A DNA stretch of 64,000 nt from positions 33,116,052-33,180,051 of the forward strand of contig CM026565.1 of assembly GCA_015143295.1 (NCBI GenBank), written 5' to 3'. This document shows, in pieces, positions 44,930 through 54,810 of the stretch (positions are counted from its first letter, which is position 1; every line of letters starts with the position of its first letter). The position numbers and the translations under genes are program-made. Below the pieces are notes generated by a model. It did no database searches and was not told the DNA's origin. It saw nothing but the letters and a program-made list of their open reading frames with translations. Source of the DNA: Tetracentron sinense. Its lineage: Eukaryota > Streptophyta > Magnoliopsida > Trochodendrales > Trochodendraceae.

Positions 44930-46080
44930 TCATTGTAATAACCAAAATCATCGAAAATGCTCACTGTAATAAACAAAAACAACAAAAATGAAAACTGACA
45001 TGGCAGATAAATCCAGAAACTGAGCACAAAACCAAAGATAATGAAAACATTAAAAAAAAGGAAAATACTGAAAATGTTCACTGTCACAAGAGAAAAATCC
45101 ATAAAATTAGCACAATACCATCGAAAATGAAAACATAAAAACAGAAAATACCGAAAAAATACCACTGTCTTACGACAAAAACCAACAAAATTAGAACAAT
45201 ACTATCAAAAATGAAATGAAGACAAAAACAGAGAAAAATAGGAAAATACCGAAAATAATCTTATAACAGTTATAAGAGAAATTCCACAAAATGAGAACAA
45301 AACCAAAGATAATGCACACACAAAAATGGAAAATACCGAAAATGATAACTGTCACAAGAGCAAAATCCTGAAATTACCATAATACCATCGACAATGATAA
45401 CAGAAAAACAGGAAATACCGAAAATGACCATTGTCCTAAGACAAAAACCAACAAAATTAGAACAATACCATTGAAAATGAAATGAAGACAAAAACAGAGA
45501 AAAACATGAAAATACCGAAAATCATCTTATCAAAGTTATAAGAGAAATTCCACAAAATGAGCACAAAACCAAAGATAATGCACACATAAAAATGAAAAAT
45601 ACCGAAAATGATAACTATCACAAGAGCAAAATCCTAAAATTACCACAATACCATCAAAAATGAAAACAGACAAATAGGAAATACCGAAAATTACCACTGT
45701 CCTAAGATAAAAATCAACAAAATTAGAACAATAACATCGAAAATGAAATGAAGACAAAAACAGGGAAAAACAGGAAAATACTGAAAATGATCACTGTCAC
45801 AAGAGCAAAATCCCGAAAATTACCACAATACAATCGAAAATAAAAACAGAAAATACCAAAAATGACTTGATCACTGTCATTAGAGTAAATCCCGAAAATG
45901 AGCACAATAACATCTGAAATTTTGTTAAAATCATGCAAATTAGCACTGTACTAAACAATAATCCAGAAAAATGAACAAAACCATCGAAAATCACGAAATA
46001 TAACTGTAACCATCGAAAATGAGTATTTTAATAACAAATAATGCCAAAAATGAAAACAAAACACCAAAATCATGAAAAAG
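44930..46080 (-). repeat. Tandem repeat, about 266-bp unit (MULE right arm)
   Basis: Near-identical minus-strand blocks end at 45491 and 45757 (period 266); degenerate copies extend both ways. The words CCGAAAAT and CATCGAAAATG are the reverse complement of those in the left arm, so the two arms can pair. Confidence 0.88.
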
Positions 46081-46536
46081 TCATTCACTGTGGGGCCCAT
46101 TTTTGAACTTGAAAATTTTCAAAAAGTATAACACTTGCCCTCTTTTGCTGAATACCGGGAGCTTTTCTTCTTCTTCTTCTTTTTCTACTATGGTTGAAAC
46201 AAAATTCTTCTGGCAAAGTACGGGTTTTTCCTTCTTCTTCTTCAATACAATACCTATTGTGGGGGAGTGGGGAAGTGGTAATGATTTTAAACAAATAGTT
46301 AAGAACTGTTGTTTCGCATTTGGGGTTTCCGAAGGGTTTCAGTTCCAGTCCAAGGTAACGTTTCCGGGAAGACACCAATAGTCGCAAGGGTATTTTGGAG
46401 AGAATAACATTTGGAAACGCACGTGATGTCTACTCGCACGCGTGAGAGCCTAAAAAACTAATTGTTAAAAGTTGAGCCAATTTTAGGGTTTTTTTGTAAT
46501 TTGGGGCCCATTTCCGTACTTTTCCCGGGAGCAACT

Positions 46537-48040
46537 CGTACTCTTCTATCTAAAAGAGCACTATTCTACAAAAGGACAAAATCTTTCACCCAAAATTTGT
46601 TTCCCATAAATACCTTTGACCATAGATTTTTTTCCCTTAATACCCTTCTCAATATGTATGTCCTATAATTAGGGGTGTATTCGAGCCGAGCTTGGCCAAG
46701 CCCGGCTCGGCTCGGCTTGAAAGAATTTTTTCTAGGCTCGAAGCACGGCTCGGCCTGAAATCAAGCTCGAAAAATCGACTCGAAGCTCGGCCCGAATTCA
46801 AAAGCCTGGCTCGGCTCGAGGCTCGGCCCGAATTGATTCAAGCTCAAGCCGGGCTTGGCTTGGCTCAAGCTTAGCTTGAATCTTTTTTTTTAAAAATAAT
46901 AATAATATTTTATATTATTTATATATATAATAATGATATATAAATAATTTTGTTATTTTTTTTTAATAATATTCGAGCGGAGCCTCAATCGAGTCAGGCC
47001 GAATCAATCAGGGGTTGGCCCGAGCTCAGCTTGATTGGAATTTCAAGTTTTTTTTAAGCTTAGCTTGGCCCGATCGAGCCTAATTTCGAGCCGAACTCGG
47101 GTCAAGCCAAGCTGCACAAACGGGCCGATCGGGCTTTGTGCAGCCCTACCTATAATACCCCTAAATAAGTTTAATTTTCCATAACACTTATTTAATTATT
47201 CTCATAATTGCCCTTCTAAATATTAATTTCTCATAACACTCCTTATTAAGATTTCTTTTTCATAATACCCCTCAATAAGATTTCTATTTCCATAATATCC
47301 ATTCTCAAGATTTATTTCTATAATACCTCTTATTAAGATTTCTTTCCCATACTGCCCCTTATTTCTATACCCAAAATGCCCCCCTTAATTTTTTCATACA
47401 CAAAATGCCCTCAATATTTTACTTCCTCAAATAACCATCAAGTCCACTTATATACCCAAAAGCCCATGCAAAAAAATTGTATTTCTAAAATACCCATAAG
47501 GTTTCTATACCCAATCCCTCAAGTTTTTTTTCAATTCTCAAAATGCCCCTCAAATTTAACTATACCAAAAATGCCCTTACAACTTATATACCCAAAATAC
47601 CTTCTAAAGGTTTTTTTCTATATCCAAAATACACTCAATTTTTTTCTTTTTAAAATGTCCCTCAAGTTTAATCCCTCTTTTTTTCAATGCCCCCTCAAAT
47701 TTTGCTATACCAAAAATTTCCTTATAATTTATATACCCAAAATACCTTTGTAAGTTTTTTTTCTATATCCAAAATTCACTCATTCTTTTCAAGTCTAATC
47801 CCTCTTTGTTTCAATGCCCCTCAAATTTTGCTATACAAAAAATACCCTTATAATTTAGATACCCAAAATACCTTCTTAAGTTTTTTCCTATACCCAAAAT
47901 ACTTTAAATTTCTTTAATTTTTAAAAAATCCCCCAAGTCAATTTTATACTCAAAAGTCAAATTTCTATACACAAAATGTCCCTCAAATTTTTCTCAAAAT
48001 ATTCCTCAAATTTCTATATTATTATAATAAAATAGACGCC
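46537..48040. repeat. Degenerate TAATACCCC minisatellite, duplicated block 1
   Basis: Low-complexity AT/C-rich DNA built from motifs such as ATAATACCCCTTATTAAGATT and TATACCCAAAATACC about every 30-40 bases. It starts GTACTCTTCTATCTAAAAGAGC and is repeated as block 2 from 48045. The hAT MITE at 46670-47148 interrupts only this block. Open frames (47376-47917) are pseudo-coding. Confidence 0.7.
46670..47148. mobile_element. hAT MITE, TAGGG(C/G)TG family, copy B
   Basis: Sister of 13917-14388. Ends TAGGGGTGTATTCGAGCC and, reversed, TAGGGCTGCACAAAGCC, flanked by the exact 8-bp duplication CCTATAAT (46662-46669 and 47149-47156). GC-rich arms, AT-rich centre, no coding. Confidence 0.9.
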
Positions 48041-48960
48041 CAACTAGTACTGTATATAAAAGAGCATTATTTCACAAATGGACAAAATCCTTCACCTAAG
48101 ATTTATTTCCAATAATACCCCTGACTATAGATTTGTTTCCCATATTGACCTTCTCTATATGTATTTCCCACAATACCCCTAAATAAGTTTTATTTTTCAT
48201 AATACTTATTTGTTTATTCCCATAATACCCCTTCTCAAGATTAATTTTTCATAATACCCCTTATTACGATTTATACCCCTCAAGAAGATTTATATTTCTA
48301 TAATATCTCTTCTTGATATTTATTCCCATAATACCACCTATTAAGATTTATTCTCTATAATACTCCTTATTTCTATACCCAAAATGCGCCCTTAATTTTT
48401 GTTATAACAAAAAATGCCCCAATATTTTACTTCCCAAAATACACCTCAAGTCAACTTCTATACACAAAAGACACTGCTATTTTTTTTAATTTCCAAAATA
48501 CCCCTCAAGTTTTTATACCAAATCCCTCAAGTTTTTATACCAAATCCCTCAAGTTTTCTTCTAATACCCAAAATACCCCTTAAATTTTGCTATGCCAAAA
48601 AAGCCCTTACAATTTATATACCCAAAATACCTCCTTAAATTTTTTTCTCTACCCAAAATACCCTCAGTATTTTTTTAACTTTTTAAAATGTCCCTCAAGT
48701 CTAATCCCTCAAGTTTTTTCAATGCCCTAAATGCCCCCACAATTTTGCTATACCAAAAATCCCTTATAATTTATGTACCCCTAATACCTTTTTAATTTTT
48801 TTTCTCTATAAGCCAAAATACCTTCATTTCTTTTCTTACTTTTTAAACTATCCCTAAGTCAAGTTTTTATACTCAAAATTCAAGTTTCTATACTTAAAAT
48901 GTCCTCCAAATTAAAGAAAATTATTCACATGTTTTGCCATAGACGTGTATTTGCTGAAAG
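48041..48960. repeat. Degenerate TAATACCCC minisatellite, duplicated block 2
   Basis: Second copy of the block at 46537: GTACTGTATATAAAAGAGCA, GGACAAAATCC and TACCCCTAAATAAGTTT line up with it, but there is no MITE at the matching site. The frame at 48414-48638 is a repeat by-product. Confidence 0.7.
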
Positions 48961-49240
48961 GTCATCTACAATTAATTACTTAGAATTCCTCATTCAAACC
49001 TCCTCTTTGGTTGTATATTATTCTTATAAATGTTCGGTGACATTAGGGGTATCAATGAGCCAGCCCAGCCTGAAAAAAGCCCGCCCATTACCATATTATA
49101 GGCCCTAGGGCTAGGAGTAGGCTCAATTTTTTAAGCCGATATTAATGTGGGCGGGCTTGGGCTTGGATATTGACATTGCAAACTTCCACCATTGAGAAGG
49201 TTTAGTTACCTGCCAACTCTAGCTAAAAGGTGAGGTGTGC

Positions 49241-49412
49241 CATTCTCATGAGGGTAGTCTTAGATCAAGTTTAGGAATTGGAAAAAAGGCTTCCCTCAGT
49301 TACATGACAAGCACAAGTCTACTCACCATTCTCATGAGGGTAGTCTTAGATCAAGTTTAGGAATTGGAAAAAAAGCTTCCCTCAGTTACATGACAAGCAC
49401 AAGTCTACTCAC
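49241..49412. repeat. Two-copy 86-bp tandem repeat
   Basis: CATTCTCATGAGGGTAGTCT...CAAGTCTACTCAC at 49241 repeats almost perfectly at 49327. Confidence 0.92.
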
Positions 49413-49414
49413 CA

Positions 49415-50560
49415 TTTACTAACTCATTACTAAATAATAATAATAATAAACATAAATAGGAAAGATTTAGTTATGCATTATAATATCATAGTAGGATATT
49501 ATTTTTCTGGTTATTATTTTGTTAAATTTTCTGGTTTATTTTTTTAGAATGGTTAAAATAATAACTTTTGGAAAATTACTTTATGCAGTTACAGAAGTAA
49601 TGGAAAAGGTCGATTATGGAATTCTAATAGTATGATAGTAAGGCTGGTGTTTTTGTTTTTTGCCATTATTTTTACCACTTTTGTAAACTTACTTTTAGCA
49701 ATGAGAGCTGTAACCTTGTGTCCCTTGGGTGTGTTTGAGTTGTGACAATGTGTGCTTGAGTTGTGACAACAAAAAAACCTTGCTATTAGTCCCACATCGG
49801 TGGGTTAGAGACTTGTAAGTGAGCTGGTAAAGCTCTACCTCCCTCTCTTTTTAAGAGGGTTGTGTGCGAGCTGTGACCTTGTGTCACCTGGCTGTGTGTG
49901 TGTGCGCGTGAGAGAGAGAGAGAGAGTTGTGACGGTGTGTGTTTTGTATTATATAAAAAAGAAAAAGTATTAACAAAAAAGCAACAGGGAGCGAGTAGGG
50001 AACTATTGTTCCTCGCCCTCACAAAGCCCCCTTCAATTGCTTATGAACTACATAACAGTTAAAGAGAATTAATAGAGAACACATGGCAGAAAAAGGGCCC
50101 TGAGGCACTCCCTACACTTCTTGATCAAGGAGGTGAATATTTTCCTTAATAAAAATTAAAGAATTAGTCAATGGGTACTCCCAAATCCTAACCCTTTTAC
50201 TCAATTTACTCAATTATTGAACAGTTAATATTAGAGCTAAATGGTTAATATTAGAACTAATGTGACATTAGAAAATACAAAATAAGTAAAACTAAATCCT
50301 GACCGTTAGTGGTTAGTTATAGACGGTTAGGATTGGGGAATACATTTAAGAGTAATCATATACCGACTCAAAATTAAAAGAATAATAACACGAGCTAGTG
50401 AGAATATATATTTCTAATAGTGGGCTCTAATAGTTCTTTCATTCACAATCCACCAGGGGAAACCTAACGATAATTCCTGTTGTAGTCCTCACTCCTCAGG
50501 ACTTTTGACCATGTCGTATCACATGCACACCATCTCACATGTAACATGGTTCTAGAGATC
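49415..50560. other. Intergenic DNA, no gene supported
   Basis: A GTCCCACATCGGTGGGTTAG segment near 49790 resembles sequence found in plant LTR ends, but no second LTR or target duplication could be found. A GT/GA microsatellite lies at 49893-49926. Confidence 0.4.
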
Positions 50561-50565
50561 AAGGA

Positions 50566-51088
50566 TTTTCTCTAGTGGAGTCACTGGTAGCCAAGACCAC
50601 GCCTCAAGAAGGGGAGGTCTTGAATTCAAGTCTCCTCCTGTTGTTGGCCCCCCTTTGGAATTTATCCCGACTTCTCCTGTTGTGTGGTATAAGGAGATCT
50701 GCACCACCCAAGATACTTAGTCGGGTACTCTAAGAGTAGGGCTGGCCCAAGCCATTTGGAGGCATAAAGTAAAAATTTTAAATGAGGCTTTTTTTTAATT
50801 GGACTCACTATAAAATATGGTTTTTTTTTTAATAGAGTATTTTTTAGGGTTTCATTTTACTAAATCAGGTTCATAAAACCATCAAAGCCCATGCTTTGGG
50901 GCCTTCATTTTTTTGGGGCCTAAAGCACAGGTTTTGATGGCTTAATGGACAGACCGGCCCTACTAAGAGTCCCAGATTTATCCCGACTTAACCTGTTGTG
51001 TGGTATAAGGGGGATCTGCACCACCCGAGAGACTTAGGCGGGTGATCTAAGAGGCCCGGATACCCTCGTTCCCTAAAAAAAAAAACTT
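50566..51088 (+). mobile_element. SINE-like element with inner duplication
   Basis: A possible box B region (GGTCTTGAATTCAAGTCTCC) is followed by a body containing TTGTGTGGTATAAG..GATCTGCACCACCC twice, and the 3' end GTGATCTAAGAGGCCCGGAT plus ACCCTCGTTCCC and a poly(A) run at 51077-51086. The same 3' end is found at 52440 and 60275 on the other strand. A hAT MITE splits it. Confidence 0.5.
50737..50962. mobile_element. Small hAT MITE nested in a SINE
   Basis: Ends TAGGGCTGG and, reversed, TAGGGCCGG. Flanked by CTAAGAG on both sides (50730-50736 and 50963-50969), a 7-bp match where hAT makes 8; the eighth base may have mutated. AT-rich centre plus GCTTTGGGGCC words. Confidence 0.7.
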
Positions 51089-51317
51089 TGTCCAACCTCT
51101 CTAACTCATTGCATGTCCCTTTTAACTCTCTTATTCCGATTAAAATTCACTAGTTCTTAGGATTAATAAATCTAATCTTAATTTTTTTAAAAAAATTAAT
51201 TACATTATCTAAAAATTCTTAACCAGAGTTAATCCAAATTAAAGGGGTGTTTGAATCTAAGCCAGCCGGGTCAGGTTCTAGAAGTTGAAGTTCCCTTCCG
51301 AGACGACTCTTAAAAGC

Positions 51318-51325
51318 CACGTGTC
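51318..51325. promoter_or_regulatory. G-box/ABRE-like element upstream of the AGP gene
   Basis: CACGTGTC, about 285 bases upstream of the arabinogalactan-peptide start codon. CACGTG is the core bound by bZIP and bHLH factors. It is not obviously inside a MITE here, though this word is common in the window's MITEs. Confidence 0.35.
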
Positions 51326-51472
51326 AAATCGCCAACCAATCATCGTCGAGTCTAAGTCAACGAGCCGCCTACATGGTCAATGAATCGTGTCTTTAGGATT
51401 TAGCCAGGCAGCTTCAGTCCCACTTCCTTCCCGGGAAGAGGAAGCAAATGAACTCCTACCTAACCTCTGGCA

Positions 51473-51480
51473 TATAAATA
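51473..51480 (+). promoter_or_regulatory. TATA box of the AGP gene
   Basis: TATAAATA, 124 bases upstream of the ATG at 51604, followed by a C-rich then CT-rich leader. Position and sequence fit a plant core promoter. Confidence 0.65.
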
Positions 51481-51603
51481 CCAAACAGCCCCTTCCTCCA
51501 TCTATTCAAAGACCTTCTTCTCTATCTCGCCTACAAATCCATTAGAATTTCTTCATTTCTTGTAGATTTCCCTTCCAAAGTTTTCTTCTGTGATTAGTAA
51601 TTA

Positions 51604-52247
51604 ATGAATTCAATTAGATTGTACGCTCCCCTGATAATGGGATTCATCTTGTTAGCGCTTCTTAATCTAAGCCATGCCCAAGGCATCGCTCCTTCGCCTG
51701 CGCCGGAGGGTCCCACTAGCGATGGTAAGAATCATCTATTTTCTCTATTTCTCACTAGTGTTGTTATAAATTTCAATTTTCAATATAAGCAACAAATCAA
51801 ACAAAAATTTGCCTTTATTTCCAACCAAAAAAATGTTCCTGCAGTATCCAAACAGGCCCCTAAAAATATGATTACAGAGCCATATTCTGAAGGGGAAATA
51901 TCAAATAGGTGTGTGAAATGATTTTAGGCCTTGTTCTTTGGTCGGGAATTGAAGATGAGAATTCATAATTCTTGAAAATTATCAAATTTTATGTTGGTTC
52001 TTTTCTTCTTATTTATCTGGATTTCATTTCTCGTGAGATTTCAAGTCTCACAAAAAAATTGGAGGGACTTGAAATCTTTCTAGAAGGTTTTTTCCACCAA
52101 ACAAACAGAGCATAAGTGATGGAATGGTGTCTAACTGGAACTCATTAGATACCCTTTTTCTTCTTGAATGCAGGCAACACAATTGATCAAGGGATCGCGT
52201 ACGTTCTTCTACTTGTAGCCCTGGCGATTACATATATCTTCCATTGA
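51604..52247 (+). CDS. Arabinogalactan peptide (AG-peptide)
   Basis: Exons 51604-51724 and 52174-52247 join in phase 1 to give 64 aa. A signal peptide (MNSIRLYAPLIMGFILLALL, cut near SHAQ) is followed by a very short mature core, GIAPSPAPEGPTSDG, whose Ala-Pro/Ser-Pro dipeptides are sites for proline hydroxylation and arabinogalactan addition. The C-terminus, NTIDQGIAYVLLLVALAITY then IFH, is the conserved signal for GPI anchoring. This is the layout of AGP16/20/22/41-type AG-peptides, which sit outside the plasma membrane. The intron separates the core from the GPI signal and contains a MITE-like insert (51927-52111). Exon 2 and its 3' flank are duplicated, broken, at 60028. Confidence 0.93.
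51927..52111. mobile_element. MITE-like insert in the AGP intron
   Basis: Left end GGCCTTGTTCTTTGGTCG and reversed right end GCTCTGTTTGTTTGGTGG resemble the Tourist-like ends elsewhere in the window. The target duplication is not clean. Confidence 0.4.
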
Positions 52248-52429
52248 TTCTTCCTCCACTTTCCATTAAAATGTAGCAATTAAATTCTCAATGTATTTCT
52301 CCTTTTATTCATAAAGGAGGAATTCCAACATTTTTTTGTACCTCTCTACCACTACAGATAAATATTTTTTTTGGCATAGTTTGTTCAGTACATTATGTGG
52401 GAGAGCAAAAATTTTTTTTTTTTTTTTTT

Positions 52430-52565
52430 TTGGGTAGCAAGGGTGTCTCTTAGAGCACCCGACTAAATCCCTCGGGGCACCAGTCAAGTAGGGATAAATC
52501 CTTAAGGGTGGCCAACAAGGGAAAGGGAATCGAATTTAGAACCTCTGCTTCTTGAGACGTAGTCC
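52430..52565 (-). mobile_element. SINE-like element, shared by both duplicates
   Basis: Minus strand: box B-like TTCTAAATTCGATTCCC, body, then GGGTGCTCTAAGAGACACCC and an A run (T run at 52407-52430 on +). A matching copy sits at the equivalent place (60275-60470) in the duplicated segment, so it inserted before the duplication. Confidence 0.5.
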
Positions 52566-52569
52566 TGGC

Positions 52570-53355
52570 TAATGGCCTCAAATAGCAGGTGCATTGAGCA
52601 GTTATTCAAAATAAAAGAAAAACGGCATCTTTCCAAGTACTTGGCTTAGCTAATGCAGTGCTTACATCTACACCTAGCAAAGAGCGAAAAACCAGAATAG
52701 GCTAATTCCAAAAATAATATTGAGTTATCTTCTATTGGTTATGATTTGGACAGGCAATCTAAAATGCATCACCAAGCACTCCCTTAGATTTGTGAGGGTC
52801 TCTATTTTGTTGGTGGCCCAATATGAGGTGTGGATATTATTAACTTAATGTTAATAAGTGTGTAAAAGATTTCTACCAATTCATTGAGAGTTTCCAAATC
52901 AGGGTCACTCTTCACCATGCCAACTAGAGGGGTGGGTGTGAAAGACCCTTCATAAAAAAATAAAAAATAAATAAGGACCATTCCTAGTGTCCAATTTTCT
53001 GGTATGTGAGTTCAAACATACAAACCCGCCCTTAGGAGAGAGTACATTTTGTGGTATTTCTCAACGGATATCTTTGATTGAATCTTTTTCACAGCACAAT
53101 AGGTAACTTAGTGTAAACAACATAAAATTTCATAAATGAAACAATGGAGCCCAAATGTATGTACAATAAGGAAAACGGGATCACTATAGTAAGTTTTGAT
53201 TTACAAAATGTGTACAAAATCATATAAGTTTTGATTTTGGATAGGAAACAAATCTCAACTTTCCTATCTTGGATTTTTTCTCCTAACAAAATAGTAAAGA
53301 GAAATCAATCCACTAAACCCTAAATCTTAGATAGGAACACAACACATGATCCCCA
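52570..53355. other. 3' flank of the protease pseudogene
   Basis: Non-coding, but clearly duplicated: 52575-52930 matches 60555-61340 and 61377-62230, and 53040-53355 matches 62365-62720. Confidence 0.6.
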
Positions 53356-54543
53356 AAACCTACAAACTAGCAGCAAGAATCGAACAATCGATATTTTGGA
53401 AATAAATCAGTTTGTTTGCTAGATCATACCCAACATTGTAGCCCTGCTGAACTAAATTGCTGATAATGCCAGAGTAAGAAGTTGGCATTATCGTCATGCA
53501 AAAGGCTCCTTCATTAACTTGACGAAAAAATGTTCAATTCTCCACCTGCAAGTCAGTATCAGCCGCGAAATGAAACGTAATCGTCGGAAATCCATACAAT
53601 TCTTGGGCCATATTCCCTTTATAGCACAACTTGTAGTCCTTAACCTTAACCGGTTGCGAGAACTGACTGAGCAGTCCATTAATTTTTCCTGCTAACTTAT
53701 CATATGCACTAAGTGCAAGATAAGTCATTGATGCGCCACTATCTATAACTACACCGCCACTGCCATCCGAGCCACGTTAAAATGTTCCTGGTGGGATAAC
53801 AAGCCTCTTGTCCCACACTGATGCCTAGTAAAATAAGGTGATTGTGTTCTGTGGAGCCCTCGCCCATCAGAATTACTGCGCCTTCTAAATGTGCATTATC
53901 GCCGAATACTAGATGGCCTCCTGAGGAAGGATTGCTAATATGGGAAAAGCAATAAGAGAATTGTGGTTTAGTCACCCTTCCGAACTGAGCCACCAGCGAA
54001 AGAGTGGAAGGGCCAAGGCCTAGTATTCCATTGCCCTCGTAAAACCAATTATCCCAACCGCATCCGAATATAACATTCGGGAAAGTATACTTTCTTCCAT
54101 TATCAGTATCGAAGGTAAGGAGCTCATAGGCAAGAGTTCCTTTGGTATAAGACCCGTCGGCATATCTAGCGACATAAGTGCACCGGTTTCGGGCATCGCA
54201 AGGCCTAGGACAAGTTTGGTTCTGGCAATTCATATTAGAGAATGTAGATGATTTGGAGGGGTTGAAGTAAGGACCTATTTGTCAAAACAATGGTTACAAG
54301 GAAGACATGGGATCCAGAACAGATTACTGCCAGTGTCCATGGTAGTAAGGATTTCGAAAGGCGGAGTTCCGATCGAGAATTTGGCAAGGTATAATTTGCC
54401 AATAGGGTCAATAGTTCAACCTGCTCGGATATCATTGACAGAATACTTGGTGCTTGGATTAGCAGCAGTAGAAAGGGTTGCACTTGGACTGTTGATCCAA
54501 GACATAGGCAAGCTACTGCGATCAAGTTTTACGACAAAATACT

Positions 54544-54810
54544 TAGAAAAGTTTAGAGTCTCTAATACCTTTCTCTCTTGGATATTCTCGTTGTATAAAT
54601 AAGTTACAAATGGGGATTGCCACCAGCAATCTTCTTACTGTAATTTTCCATACATAGAAATCTCGTTACTGTAATCTTCCATCTACATATACATGCCAAA
54701 TCAGATTACTAATTAAATATAATTTTCAAATCATTACCAATATTGGAAGATTGGTTTCCAATCATACCAATATTGTAAGATTCTCCACTCAACATGATTG
54801 ATGCCTAATA
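54544..54810 (-). repeat. 3' LTR of the copia element
   Basis: 267 bases; starts TAGAAAAGTTTAGAGTCTC on + and ends beside the purine tract seen as CTCCCCTTC. Confidence 0.9.

Larger units (their letters stand above)
43922..46526. mobile_element. Non-autonomous Mutator-like element (MULE)
   Basis: Long imperfect terminal inverted repeats of about 150 bases: left GAGGAAAGTACGGAAATAGG and reversed right GGGAAAAGTACGGAAATGGG, both running on to TTCTCTCCAAAATACCC. The exact 9-bp duplication GGGAGCAAC flanks it (43913-43921 and 46527-46535), the MULE hallmark. The interior codes for no transposase. It holds a threefold TTCATCTGAAACCCTTCAAC repeat at about 44150-44260, then two blocks of tandem repeats in opposite orientation (44290-44870 and about 44930-46080), and CTTCTTCTT-rich DNA at 46150-46250. 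Confidence 0.85.

Noticed and set aside
44377..45994. Several open frames of 60-100 codons, some nearly identical to each other
   Set aside because: They come from the tandem arrays of the MULE; the phrases repeat with the array period and have no known domain.
49044..49180. TAGGGGTATCAATGAGCC with CGGGC/GCCC words, like a hAT MITE end
   Set aside because: Only one end is convincing and the flanks do not match, so it is at most a fragment.
49788..49870. GTCCCACATCGGTGGGTTAG segment resembling LTR ends of some plant TRIMs
   Set aside because: No partner LTR, primer site or target duplication found.
54279..54602. 107-codon plus-strand frame
   Set aside because: It is the antisense shadow of the protease pseudogene and the copia LTR.
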